Source of the DNA: Novosphingobium sp. ZN18A2
GTDB taxonomy: Bacteria; Pseudomonadota; Alphaproteobacteria; Sphingomonadales; Sphingomonadaceae
DNA length: 64,000 bases
Assembly (NCBI RefSeq): GCF_036784765.1
Contig: NZ_CP136651.1
Location: 1,426,001-1,490,000, forward strand
Reading direction: 5' to 3'
Position 1 is the first letter of the stretch. Each line of letters opens with the position of its first letter. The translations under genes and the position numbers were made by a program. Below, one piece after another: positions 1-7,666 of the stretch. The notes beneath the pieces were generated by a model. The model saw only the letters and a list, made by a program, of their open reading frames with translations, did not search any database and was not told the origin of the DNA.

Positions 1-2
1 TT

Positions 3-203
3 GAGGAGGGCATCGCGCAACGGGCGAGCGACATCGATACGGTGTGGCTCAACGGCTATGGCTGGCCCGCATGGACCGGAGGGCCGATGTTCTGGGCCGA
101 TCACGAAGGGCTGGGCAAGATCGTGGCGGGGCTGGAAAAGCATGGTCTTCCGGTCGCCCCGCTGCTGAAACGCAAGGCCGATGCCCGCGAAACCTTCAAC
201 TAA
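3..203 (+). CDS. 3-hydroxyacyl-CoA dehydrogenase/enoyl-CoA hydratase (FadB-type), C-terminal end
   Basis: The reading frame is open from the left edge and ends in TAA at 201-203, giving the last 66 residues of a protein that begins outside the window. The tail contains [20 protein letters not shown], the signature of the C-terminal dehydrogenase domain of multifunctional beta-oxidation proteins of the FadB/FadJ type. Such proteins hydrate enoyl-CoA and oxidise the 3-hydroxyacyl-CoA. The next gene, an acyl-CoA synthetase, starts 10 nt after the stop, so the two are probably co-transcribed in an acyl-CoA degradation operon. Whether the substrate is a fatty acid, a steroid side chain or an aromatic side chain cannot be told from this fragment. 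Confidence 0.85.
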   Translation, partial: EEGIAQRASDIDTVWLNGYGWPAWTGGPMFWADHEGLGKIVAGLEKHGLPVAPLLKRKADARETFN

Positions 204-213
204 GGAAATCGCG

Positions 214-1773
214 ATGCTGGTTGAAGAAATCGTCGAGGCGGATTTCATCCCCTACAGCGAAATCCTGCGCGCCCATGCCGCGCGCCGGGGCGATGCCATC
301 GCGCTTGCCGACGAGGACCGGCGGGTCAGCTGGGCCGAAATGGACGTTCTGCTAGACCGCGTGGCCGCCGCGCTTCAGCGCGACGGCGTGGTGGCGAACG
401 AGCCGGTGGCGATGGTCGGTGCCAATTCGGTGCCCTATGCGCTGACGTTCCTCGGCGCGATCCGGGCTGGCGCGGTGGCGGCCCCATTGACGACATCGGC
501 CAATGCGGAGGCGCTTGTCGCCATGCTGAAGGACAGCGGCAGCCGCCTGCTGTTCTGGGACAAGGCCAGCGCGGAAAAGCTTGCGGGGCACGCATTGCCA
601 GACGGCGTGAAGACGGTCGCCTGGGAAGACGGCGCGCCTGGCGTTCCGTTCGAGCAGTGGATGGAGCCTGCGGGGGCAAAGCCGGTCGAGCGGGTTCCCG
701 ATCCATCGGACCCTTTCAACATCATCTATTCATCGGGCACGACCGGCACGCCCAAGGGCATCGTGCAGAGCCACCAGATGCGGTATGAGCATATCCGCAG
801 GACGGTCGCCGGCGGTTATGGCGACGATGCCGTGGTGATCAATTCCACGCCGCTCTATTCCAACACCACGCTGGTCAGTTTCCTTCCGGTGCTGGCGGGC
901 GGCGGCAAGGCTGTTCTGATGCCGAAGTTCGATGCGCACAAATTCCTGCAACTGTCCGAGCGCGAGCGGGTGACGCACGCCATGCTGGTGCCGGTGCAAT
1001 ATCGCCGGATCATGGAATTGCCCGATTTCGACAGTTTCGATCTGTCCTCCTATCGGCTTAAATCCTGCACGTCCGCGCCGTTTCCCGCGTGGCTGAAGCG
1101 CGATATCCTCGATCGCTGGCCGGGCGGGCTGATGGAGGCCTATGGCATGACCGAGGGCGGCGGCACCTGCCTGCTGCTGGCGCACGAACATCCTGATAAG
1201 CTTCACACTGTCGGCCAGCCGCAAGCCGGGCACATCATCAAGCTGATCGACGAAGCGGGCAACGAGGTTCCGCAAGGCGAAATGGGCGAGGTTGTGGGCC
1301 ATTCACCCGCTATGATGAACGGCTATCACGGCCAGCCCGGCAAGACGCGCGAAACGGAGTGGTATGACAAGGAAGGCCGCCGCTACATCCGCCACGGCGA
1401 CCTTGCCCGTTTTGACGAGGACGGCTTTCTGATCCTGATGGACCGGTCCAAGGACATGATCATTTCGGGCGGGTTCAACATCTATCCCACCGATCTGGAA
1501 GCCGAGCTCACGCGCCAAAGCGCGGTTCGCGAAGCCGCCGTGGTGGGCGTTCCGTCAGACAAGTGGGGCGAAACGCCGCTTGCCATAATCGTTCTGGCCG
1601 ATCCTTCGGCCGACCCGGACAGCATTCTTGCCGAAGCGAACAGCGCGCTGGGCAAGACGCAGCGCATCAGCGGCATCCGCGTGGTGGACGAACTGCCGCG
1701 CAGCCAGATCGGCAAGGTATTGAAGCGCGAATTGCGTGACAGGTTCGGAGGCAACCCGATCGCCAACGCGTGA
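214..1773 (+). CDS. Class I adenylate-forming acyl-CoA synthetase
   Basis: This 519-residue AMP-forming acyl-CoA ligase would convert a carboxylic acid, ATP and CoA into acyl-CoA, AMP and PPi. The P-loop YSSGTTGTPKG lies at about 172-182. It is followed by the YGMTEGGGT adenylate-binding motif, GGFNIYPTDLE in the hinge/A8 region, and QIGKVLKREL near the C-terminus with the catalytic lysine. The start at 214 is preferred over the ATG at 181, because AAGGA at 202-206 sits 7 nt upstream and the 181 start would overlap the preceding gene. It lies directly behind a FadB-type gene and ahead of a transporter. The substrate is unknown; an aryl or medium/long-chain acid is plausible. Confidence 0.88.
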   Translation: MLVEEIVEADFIPYSEILRAHAARRGDAIALADEDRRVSWAEMDVLLDRVAAALQRDGVVANEPVAMVGANSVPYALTFLGAIRAGAVAAPLTTSANAEALVAMLKDSGSRLLFWDKASAEKLAGHALPDGVKTVAWEDGAPGVPFEQWMEPAGAKPVERVPDPSDPFNIIYSSGTTGTPKGIVQSHQMRYEHIRRTVAGGYGDDAVVINSTPLYSNTTLVSFLPVLAGGGKAVLMPKFDAHKFLQLSERERVTHAMLVPVQYRRIMELPDFDSFDLSSYRLKSCTSAPFPAWLKRDILDRWPGGLMEAYGMTEGGGTCLLLAHEHPDKLHTVGQPQAGHIIKLIDEAGNEVPQGEMGEVVGHSPAMMNGYHGQPGKTRETEWYDKEGRRYIRHGDLARFDEDGFLILMDRSKDMIISGGFNIYPTDLEAELTRQSAVREAAVVGVPSDKWGETPLAIIVLADPSADPDSILAEANSALGKTQRISGIRVVDELPRSQIGKVLKRELRDRFGGNPIANA

Positions 1774-1824
1774 TCGCAACCGCAAGCGCACGCCCGGGCA
1801 AAACGGGCGGCGCGGGGAGAATGA

Positions 1825-3318
1825 ATGGCGACGACGGCACCTGCCGCGCCCGGCGAAAGGCATCTCGGCCTTGGCACGAAGCTGGCCTATGGGGTCGGCT
1901 CGGTCGCCTATGGGATCAAGGACAATGGCTTTTCCACGCTGTTGCTGTTGTTCTACAATCAGGTCGTGGGCCTGCCCGCCGACCAGGTGGGGCTGGCGAT
2001 CATGGCCGCGCTGGTTTTCGACGCCTTCGTCGACCCTGTTATCGGCCACTTTTCCGACCATCTGAATTCGCGCTGGGGTCGGCGGCATCCGTTCATGTAT
2101 GCGTCCGCGCTGCCGATCGGCGTGCTCTATTTGCTGTTGTGGAACCCGCCGCGCGGCGGTTCTACGGCGGAAACGCTGGGGTGGCTGTTTGCGGTTGCCG
2201 TGCTCGTGCGCACCGCCATCAGTTGTTATGAAGTGCCGTCGAGCGCACTCGCGCCGGAACTGACCGCCGATTATCATGAGCGCACGTCCGTGCTGGGCTT
2301 TCGCTACCTTTTCGGCTGGCTGGGCGGCATGGGGATGCTGCTGCTGACTTTCGCGGTTTTCCTGGCAAACACGCCCGAATATCCGCAGGGCCAGCTAAAC
2401 CCCCACGGCTATGTGCGATACAGCTATGTCGCCGCGGCGCTGATGACGACCGCGATCCTGATGTCCGCGCTGGGCACCCACCGCCAGATCAGGCACTTGC
2501 CCCGCGCCGCGCCGGTGCGCCCGCCGTTAAAGCGAACATTCCACGAAATCCTTGGCACGCTTTCCAACAAGGCGTTCCTGATCCTGTTCCTGACCGGCAT
2601 CTGCACCTATACCAACCAGGGGCTTACGTTCGCGCTGGCGACCTATTTCAACACCTATCTGTGGGAATTCGGATCGCACGTGCTGGTGATCTATACGGTC
2701 GCGGTGCTGGTGGGCGTGGCGCTGGCTTTCGGTTTCGTGCGCATCCTGTCGCGGCGAATGGGCAAGAAACGCGCGGCGCTGTGGTGCGTGGCGATTTATC
2801 CGGTCATCGCGTCCGCGCCGTTGCTGGGCAGGGTGGCAAACGTGATGCCCGCCAACGGCACGCTGATCCTGCTGCCCCTGCTGATGGGGCTGACGGCGCT
2901 TGCCATCGTTTTCGGCGTGGGCGTTGCGATCATGCTGGCATCCATGATGGCCGATGTGGTGGAAGACGCACAGGCCCGCACGGGGGAGCGGCGAGAGGGT
3001 ATCTTCTTCGCCGGGTCGTTTTTCATGCAGAAATGTGTTTCGGGCTTCGGCCTGTTCCTTTCGGGCGCAATCCTAACGGCGGTTGCCTTCCCGGTGGGGG
3101 CGGTGCCCGGCAAGGTGGACAAGGCCGTGCTGGACCAGTTGATAATCGTCTACTGCGGGCTGATGGCCGTCTTCTCGGTGATCGCCCTGTTTGTCCTGTC
3201 GCGTTTCCCGCTGGGCGGCGAGGCAGAACATCGCCAACGGCTCGAACGGCTGGCGGAAACCGCTTCGCACAGTTCCCCGCTGCCCGGCAGCGAACCTGAA
3301 ATACCGGTGATCGAATGA
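1825..3318 (+). CDS. MFS_2/GPH-family sugar-cation symporter-like transporter
   Basis: A 497-residue polytopic membrane protein with about 12 hydrophobic segments. The N-terminal half carries the glycoside-pentoside-hexuronide signature (FDAFVDPVIGHFSDH, then RWGRRHPFMYASALP at about 75-100), which is typical of MelB-like MFS_2 proteins. Members usually co-import sugars with Na+ or H+, but sphingomonad members also occur beside acyl-CoA genes with unknown substrates. The stop overlaps the start of the following quinone-oxidoreductase gene by 4 nt, so the two are translationally coupled. The neighbourhood (acyl-CoA ligase, FadB-type protein) argues that the substrate may not be a sugar. The family is clear; the substrate is not. 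Confidence 0.82.
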   Translation: MATTAPAAPGERHLGLGTKLAYGVGSVAYGIKDNGFSTLLLLFYNQVVGLPADQVGLAIMAALVFDAFVDPVIGHFSDHLNSRWGRRHPFMYASALPIGVLYLLLWNPPRGGSTAETLGWLFAVAVLVRTAISCYEVPSSALAPELTADYHERTSVLGFRYLFGWLGGMGMLLLTFAVFLANTPEYPQGQLNPHGYVRYSYVAAALMTTAILMSALGTHRQIRHLPRAAPVRPPLKRTFHEILGTLSNKAFLILFLTGICTYTNQGLTFALATYFNTYLWEFGSHVLVIYTVAVLVGVALAFGFVRILSRRMGKKRAALWCVAIYPVIASAPLLGRVANVMPANGTLILLPLLMGLTALAIVFGVGVAIMLASMMADVVEDAQARTGERREGIFFAGSFFMQKCVSGFGLFLSGAILTAVAFPVGAVPGKVDKAVLDQLIIVYCGLMAVFSVIALFVLSRFPLGGEAEHRQRLERLAETASHSSPLPGSEPEIPVIE

Positions 3319-4349
3319 CCCACGATGCTACCTATCCGGCAAAAGCCGGGCAGATCCCTACGTTCATGCAGGCGCTGGAAGTGCAGGGCCTGTCAGACGA
3401 TTGTTCCCGCTGCCATATTGTAGAGATGCGCGTGCCGCGCCCCGGCCCCGGCGAAGTGCTTGTGCGGATCGAGGCGGCGGGCATCGGCTTTCCCGACCTG
3501 CTGATGACACGCGGGGAATACCAGTTGAAGCCGCCGCTGCCGTTCGTGCCCGGCATGGAAGCCGCGGGCACCGTCGCCTTGGTGGGTGAGGGTGTGCAGG
3601 GGCTTGCGACTGGACAACGGGTGATGGCCGGGGGAAAGACCGGCGGGCTGGCGGGCTATGGCGTCTATCGCGCCGATGCGCTGGTGCCGATCCCCGACAC
3701 GCTGGATTTCGCACATGCCGCCGCGTTGCGGGCCGCCTATCTTACCGCGTGGGTCGCGCTGGTCCGGCGCGGTATGGCGGTGCGCGGGGAATGGCTGTTG
3801 GTTCACGGTGCGTCGGGCGGGGTAGGGCTCGCCGCTGTTGACCTGGGGCGGCACCTGGGGCTGAAAGTGATTGCCGCGATATCGGATGCCGGGAAACGTG
3901 CACGCGTGCGCGATCTTTACGCGCCCGAACACGTAATCGATCCGGCAGACGGGATTCGCGAACAGGTTCTGGAAATCACCGGCGGGCGCGGTGCGGACAT
4001 CGTTTACGATCCGGTGGGCGGCGACGTCTTCGACCAGTCGCTGCGCTGCATCGCCTTCAACGGACGGCTGCTGGTGATCGGCTTTGCCGGAGGGCGCATC
4101 CCCACGGTTCGCGCCAATATCCCGCTGATCAAGGGCTTTTCGGTGGTGGGCGTCCGCGCGGGTGAATATTCGCGCCGCATCCCCGAACACGGGGCCGAGG
4201 ATACGGCAACGATCGTTCGCCTTGCGGGCGAGGGCGCGATTCGTCCCTTTGTCGACCGGATGCTGCCGCTGCAAGAATGGCGCACTGCATTCGGCGCGAT
4301 GCACGATCGAACGGTGATCGGGCGCACGGTTCTTCTGCCGCACGCGTGA
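3315..4349 (+). CDS. NADPH:quinone oxidoreductase-type MDR dehydrogenase
   Basis: A 344-residue medium-chain reductase of the zinc-independent quinone oxidoreductase branch. It has the GroES-like N-terminal domain (PGPGEVLVRIEAAGIGFPD at about 44-62) and a Rossmann domain with HGASGGVGLAAVDLG at about 160-174. The catalytic and structural zinc cysteines of alcohol dehydrogenases are absent. Such enzymes reduce quinones, enones or 2-enoyl thioesters with NADPH. The ATG overlaps the transporter stop (ATGA), and this is the last gene of the rightward operon that starts before position 1. The exact substrate cannot be assigned. Confidence 0.83.
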   Translation: MTHDATYPAKAGQIPTFMQALEVQGLSDDCSRCHIVEMRVPRPGPGEVLVRIEAAGIGFPDLLMTRGEYQLKPPLPFVPGMEAAGTVALVGEGVQGLATGQRVMAGGKTGGLAGYGVYRADALVPIPDTLDFAHAAALRAAYLTAWVALVRRGMAVRGEWLLVHGASGGVGLAAVDLGRHLGLKVIAAISDAGKRARVRDLYAPEHVIDPADGIREQVLEITGGRGADIVYDPVGGDVFDQSLRCIAFNGRLLVIGFAGGRIPTVRANIPLIKGFSVVGVRAGEYSRRIPEHGAEDTATIVRLAGEGAIRPFVDRMLPLQEWRTAFGAMHDRTVIGRTVLLPHA

Positions 4350-4645
4350 CGGCGGAGCGAGCCGTCCGAATCGGCGCCAGATCGGCAAGCCATCGGATTC
4401 GCGCAAAAAAATGGGCCGCCCGAGGGCGGCCCTTGAAAAGTTTGGGAGAGGATGCCTGAAAGGCAGTGTCTGTTTGGCGCAATCGTAACCATTGTGCAAG
4501 TGCGAAAACAACAATGTAAATTGCTAAAATTGCAATCGTTATTACCTAAAATAATGCATACGAATGCGCAAGTGCATTGCAAAAACGACGTTTTTGTGCG
4601 TATTCAGTGCATATTAGGTACTGCGCAAATGCGCGGCTTGCATTG
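4350..4645. other. Convergent intergenic region with AT-rich island
   Basis: This 296-bp gap separates two convergent genes. It contains a GC-rich terminator hairpin near its left end. From about 4480 to 4640 there is a stretch clearly richer in A and T than the surrounding DNA, with repeated short words (GCAAGTGC twice, several ATTGC/GCAAT words) and a near-perfect palindrome AAAAACGACGTTTTT at 4581-4595. I see no credible ORF in it. Confidence 0.5.
4404..4432 (-). terminator. Rho-independent terminator of the marR-family gene (possibly bidirectional)
   Basis: GGGCCGCCC at 4413-4421 pairs with GGGCGGCCC at 4424-4432, leaving a very short loop. On the minus strand the stem is followed by ATTTTTTGCG, so it best serves the leftward marR-family gene. 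The plus-strand side has only TTGAAAA, so rightward termination would be weak. Confidence 0.75.
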
Positions 4646-5071
4646 CTAGCCACGCTTATCTTGCTGCCAGAGCGCGTTGAGTGCGGGCAGCAGGTGAGCA
4701 CGGTGTTCGGCGGGAACACGCGCCAGCAACTCGCCTTCGAACTGTTCGATAATGGCTTTTGCTTCGGATAGGCGCCTGTGCCCCTTGTCCGTCAATTCAA
4801 GCGAGTGCGATTTCCCGTCCAGCGGCTTGCGCTCTATCAGGCCCGCCGCTTCAAGCCGCCCGACCAATGGCACCATGTTGGCGCGCTGGATATCGAGCAG
4901 GCGACCCAGTGCGCTGGCCGTCACGTCCGAATTGGCATCGATCAGGATCAGGGCCGATGCATCGGTGTGGCGAAGCCCGATTTCCGAAAGCCGGCTGGCC
5001 AGCTCTGCGATCATCGCATTGGCGGCGCGGCGCAAGGCATATCCGGGCAGGCGGGTGAGCGGGTCCTTCAT
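4646..5071 (-). CDS. MarR-family transcriptional regulator (FerC-like)
   Basis: A 141-residue MarR-type winged-helix protein. The recognition region reads VTASALGRLLDIQRANMVPLVG, and the wing ends in ERKPLDGKSHSLELTDKG. The ATG at 5071 is chosen, since the longer frame starts at a TTG inside the operator palindrome. It is divergent from the hydroxycinnamoyl-CoA hydratase-lyase gene, and a perfect inverted repeat lies between them at 5101-5120. In Sphingobium SYK-6 the MarR repressor FerC controls ferBA and is released by hydroxycinnamoyl-CoA thioesters. The same arrangement here suggests the same role, but this is inferred from context. Confidence 0.85.
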   Translation of the reverse strand: MKDPLTRLPGYALRRAANAMIAELASRLSEIGLRHTDASALILIDANSDVTASALGRLLDIQRANMVPLVGRLEAAGLIERKPLDGKSHSLELTDKGHRRLSEAKAIIEQFEGELLARVPAEHRAHLLPALNALWQQDKRG

Positions 5072-5100
5072 TGAACGCAGCGTAGCTATTGTTCTTGCCC

Positions 5101-5120
5101 ATAGCAAACCGTATTGCTAT
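5101..5120. promoter_or_regulatory. MarR operator palindrome between marR-family gene and ferB
   Basis: ATAGCAA, a 6-nt spacer (ACCGTA), then TTGCTAT form a perfect inverted repeat with 7-bp arms, the size expected for a MarR dimer. It lies 30 bp upstream of the regulator start and about 84 bp upstream of ferB, so one bound dimer could repress both divergent promoters. Confidence 0.75.
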
Positions 5121-5203
5121 GAGTCATAACAAATAAGGGAGAGTCGATTGCGGCGCCGGCAATGGCCGGGGCACGGCTCCCGCAGCATGGAAGGAGCACC
5201 ATC

Positions 5204-6058
5204 ATGGCCGACAAGCCCGTTACCGATCGCGCCGAAGAGGATACCGTAGCCTACGAGGTGGCTGACGGTATCGCATGGGTGAAGTTCAATCGCCCCGAAA
5301 AGCGCAATTGTATGAGCCCCAAGCTCAATCGTCAGATGAAGAAAGTTCTGGAAGAGCTGGAATTTCGCGAAGAGGTGAAGGTTCTGGTGCTCACCGGCGA
5401 AGGTGACGCATGGACGGCCGGCATGGACCTCAAGGAATACTTCCGCGAAACGGAAGCGCAGGGGCTATGGGCCATCCGCAAGTCGCAGCGTGAATCCTAT
5501 GGCTGGTTCGAACGCCTGCGCTGGTACGAAAAGCCCACCGTGGCGATGATCAACGGCTGGTGCTTCGGCGGCGGCTATGGTCCGCTGTTCGGTTGCGACA
5601 TCGCGGTTGCCGCGGACGATGCGCAGTTCGGCCTTTCCGAAATCAACTGGGGCATCCTGCCCGGCGGCGGTGCTTCGAAGGTGGTTCAGGAACTGATGCC
5701 CTTCCGCAAGGCGATGTACCACGCGATGATGGGTGAGAACCTCTCGGGCAAGGAAGCCGAAGCGCAGGGCCTCATCACCGAAGCGGTTCCGGCGGACAAA
5801 CTTAAGGCCCGCGTGCTGGAAATCTGTGAAGCGTTGAAGAAGAAGGACGGCCACGCCCTTCGCGCCACGAAGTGGGCGGTGCGCCGCATGGTCGACATGA
5901 CGTATGACAACGCGCTCGATTACCAGATCCGCTCGCAGGAAGCGCTGCACAGCTTCGGCGGCGCGGCAGCACGTCAGGAAGCGACGCGCCAGTTCCTTGA
6001 CGAAAAGAGCTTCAAGCCGGGGCTGGGCACCTTCGATACCAGCAAGGTCAAGCGCTGA
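5204..6058 (+). CDS. ferB: Hydroxycinnamoyl-CoA (feruloyl/p-coumaroyl-CoA) hydratase-lyase
   Basis: A 284-residue crotonase-fold enzyme matching p-hydroxycinnamoyl-CoA hydratase/lyase (Ech, HCHL, FerB). It hydrates feruloyl-CoA or p-coumaroyl-CoA and cleaves off acetyl-CoA, giving vanillin or 4-hydroxybenzaldehyde. Diagnostic segments include FNRPEKRNCMSP near the N-terminus, WTAGMDLKEYFRE, INGWCFGGG, FGLSEINWGILPGG and the tail FLDEKSFKPGL. ATG 5204 is preferred because AAGGAG at 5191-5196 sits 7 nt upstream; an in-frame ATG at 5162 has no comparable site. No feruloyl-CoA synthetase lies immediately downstream. The products feed vanillate and 4-hydroxybenzoate, whose next steps (LigM-like protein, PobA) are also encoded in this window. 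Confidence 0.93.
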   Translation: MADKPVTDRAEEDTVAYEVADGIAWVKFNRPEKRNCMSPKLNRQMKKVLEELEFREEVKVLVLTGEGDAWTAGMDLKEYFRETEAQGLWAIRKSQRESYGWFERLRWYEKPTVAMINGWCFGGGYGPLFGCDIAVAADDAQFGLSEINWGILPGGGASKVVQELMPFRKAMYHAMMGENLSGKEAEAQGLITEAVPADKLKARVLEICEALKKKDGHALRATKWAVRRMVDMTYDNALDYQIRSQEALHSFGGAAARQEATRQFLDEKSFKPGLGTFDTSKVKR

Positions 6059-6092
6059 CGCCGGTCAGGCCAAACGCAATTCACCCTGGACG

Positions 6093-6129
6093 GGCCGCGC
6101 CGGAGTTAATCCGGCGCGGCCTTTTTTTT
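6093..6129 (+). terminator. Strong rho-independent terminator after ferB
   Basis: A perfect 12-bp stem (GGCCGCGCCGGA at 6093-6104 with TCCGGCGCGGCC at 6110-6121) has a 5-nt loop and is followed by eight T residues at 6122-6129. It ends the ferB transcript. Confidence 0.95.
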
Positions 6130-6231
6130 CGATCCTGCACTTTCGTTACAAAAGCGACTTCCCTCTGCGCGCCGCGCCGCTAGCTTGCGCGCGACGATAT
6201 ATCACAAATGAACACCGGGGATTCGCACACC

Positions 6232-7635
6232 ATGACCTTCCGTCTTTCCGCCCTTTGCCTTTCCGTGGCCGCCGCAGCGATTTCCATGCCGGCCGCAGCG
6301 AAAACGCCCTGGCCCGCAGCGGCGGCGCAGACGCTGGACCTGGCCAGGAAGGCCATCGCGCTGCGGTCTGTGGAAGGAGAGGGAAACAAGACGCCCGAAG
6401 TGGACGACCTGTTTCGTAACGCGCTTGTGGCCGGGGGCTGGGACCCGGCGGATATCCGCATCGTTCCGCTTGGCGATACCGCCTATATGATCGCCACGTG
6501 GCCGGGCAGCGATCCGTCGCTGTCCCCGCTGGTCATTTCGGGCCACCTCGATGTGGTGGAGGCCGACCCCGCCGACTGGGAACGCGATCCCTTTACGCCG
6601 GTCGTGGAGAACGGGTTTTTGTTTGGTCGCGGCTCAAGCGACATGAAATTCAGCGCCGCGCTTGCCGTCAGCGCGCTGATCCAGATGCGCAAGGACGGCT
6701 GGAAGCCGCGCCGCACCATCGTCGTCGCGTTTTCGGGGGACGAGGAAACCTCTATGAAGACCAGCGCGATTATCGCGAAGGAATTGAAGGGGGCGGACCT
6801 TGTCATCAACATCGACGGCGGCGGGGGCACATTCGACGAGACAACTGGCAAGCCGCTGTTCTGGAACTTCGACGGCGCGGAAAAGACCTATAACGACTAC
6901 ACGCTGGCAGTGACCAATCCGGGCGGGCACAGTTCCATGCCGCGTCCGGATAATGCCATCGTCCAGATGGCGACGGCGCTCGATCGTATCGGCGCATACC
7001 GCTTCCCCACAGAGCTTAACGCCGTGACGAAAACCTATTTCGAGAACGCGGCAAAGTTCGAACCCGATGCGAAGATCGCCGGTGCGATGCGCGCCTTCGC
7101 CGCGAACCCGCACGACGAGCAGGCAATCGCGACGCTGAGCGTGGAGCCGGGGATTGTCGGCAAGCTGGGAACGACCTGCGTGCCGACGATGGTATCGGGC
7201 GGCCATGCGCTGAACGCCCTGCCGCAAAGCGTGACCGCCAATATCAATTGTCGCATCTTCCCCGGCCATACGCGTGAGGAAATCCGCAAGGATCTGGAAC
7301 GCGTGGTGGACATGCCTGTGGTCACGGTCACCGATGCGACCGGCGATGCCTCCATCGCGTCTCCCGCATCGCCGATGCGGCCCGATTTCCTGGCGGCGGC
7401 GAAGAAGGCCATGGGCAAGGCTTGGCCCGGCGTGCCCGTGTTTCCGGTTCAGGCCTCGGGCGCGTCGGACAATATGTGGTTCCGTGCGCAGGGGATCGAT
7501 TCCTATGGCGCGAGCCCGATCTTCATCAAGGATTCGGACGATTTCGCACATGGCCTGAACGAACGCGTCCCGTTGTCCAATATCGAACCGGGGCTAACAT
7601 ATTACATGACGTTGATCCCCGAACTGGCGAAATAG
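6232..7635 (+). CDS. Secreted M20 family metallopeptidase
   Basis: A 467-residue protein with a Sec signal peptide (MTFRLSALCLSVAAAAISMPAAA), so probably periplasmic. M20 metal-binding motifs are present: SGHLDVVEADP, GRGSSDMKFS and FSGDEETSMK. GHSSMP lies in the dimerisation/lid region. Family members hydrolyse C-terminal amino acids or small peptides using two zinc ions. ATG 6232 is chosen because the signal peptide begins there and GGGGA lies about 10 nt upstream; an in-frame ATG at 6208 would add eight residues ahead of the signal. The gene stands alone behind the ferB terminator. Confidence 0.87.
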   Translation: MTFRLSALCLSVAAAAISMPAAAKTPWPAAAAQTLDLARKAIALRSVEGEGNKTPEVDDLFRNALVAGGWDPADIRIVPLGDTAYMIATWPGSDPSLSPLVISGHLDVVEADPADWERDPFTPVVENGFLFGRGSSDMKFSAALAVSALIQMRKDGWKPRRTIVVAFSGDEETSMKTSAIIAKELKGADLVINIDGGGGTFDETTGKPLFWNFDGAEKTYNDYTLAVTNPGGHSSMPRPDNAIVQMATALDRIGAYRFPTELNAVTKTYFENAAKFEPDAKIAGAMRAFAANPHDEQAIATLSVEPGIVGKLGTTCVPTMVSGGHALNALPQSVTANINCRIFPGHTREEIRKDLERVVDMPVVTVTDATGDASIASPASPMRPDFLAAAKKAMGKAWPGVPVFPVQASGASDNMWFRAQGIDSYGASPIFIKDSDDFAHGLNERVPLSNIEPGLTYYMTLIPELAK

Positions 7636-7666
7636 CGGTTGGGCACGGTCAAGGCGGAGACGGCTT

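Noticed and set aside
730..1302. Long minus-strand ORFs opposite the acyl-CoA synthetase and many other genes
   Set aside because: They are typical antisense open frames of GC-rich DNA: low-complexity Arg/His-rich composition, no family motifs, and full overlap with well-recognised genes.
214..1773. Calling the acyl-CoA synthetase a feruloyl-CoA synthetase partner of ferB
   Set aside because: It lies in a different transcription unit separated by a transporter and oxidoreductase gene and a MarR gene; no substrate-specific residues can be read with confidence. SYK-6 FerA is of another (NDP-forming) type.
5072..5107. TTG start for the MarR gene at 5107
   Set aside because: It lies inside the operator palindrome and has no ribosome-binding site; the ATG at 5071 begins the family-like N-terminus.
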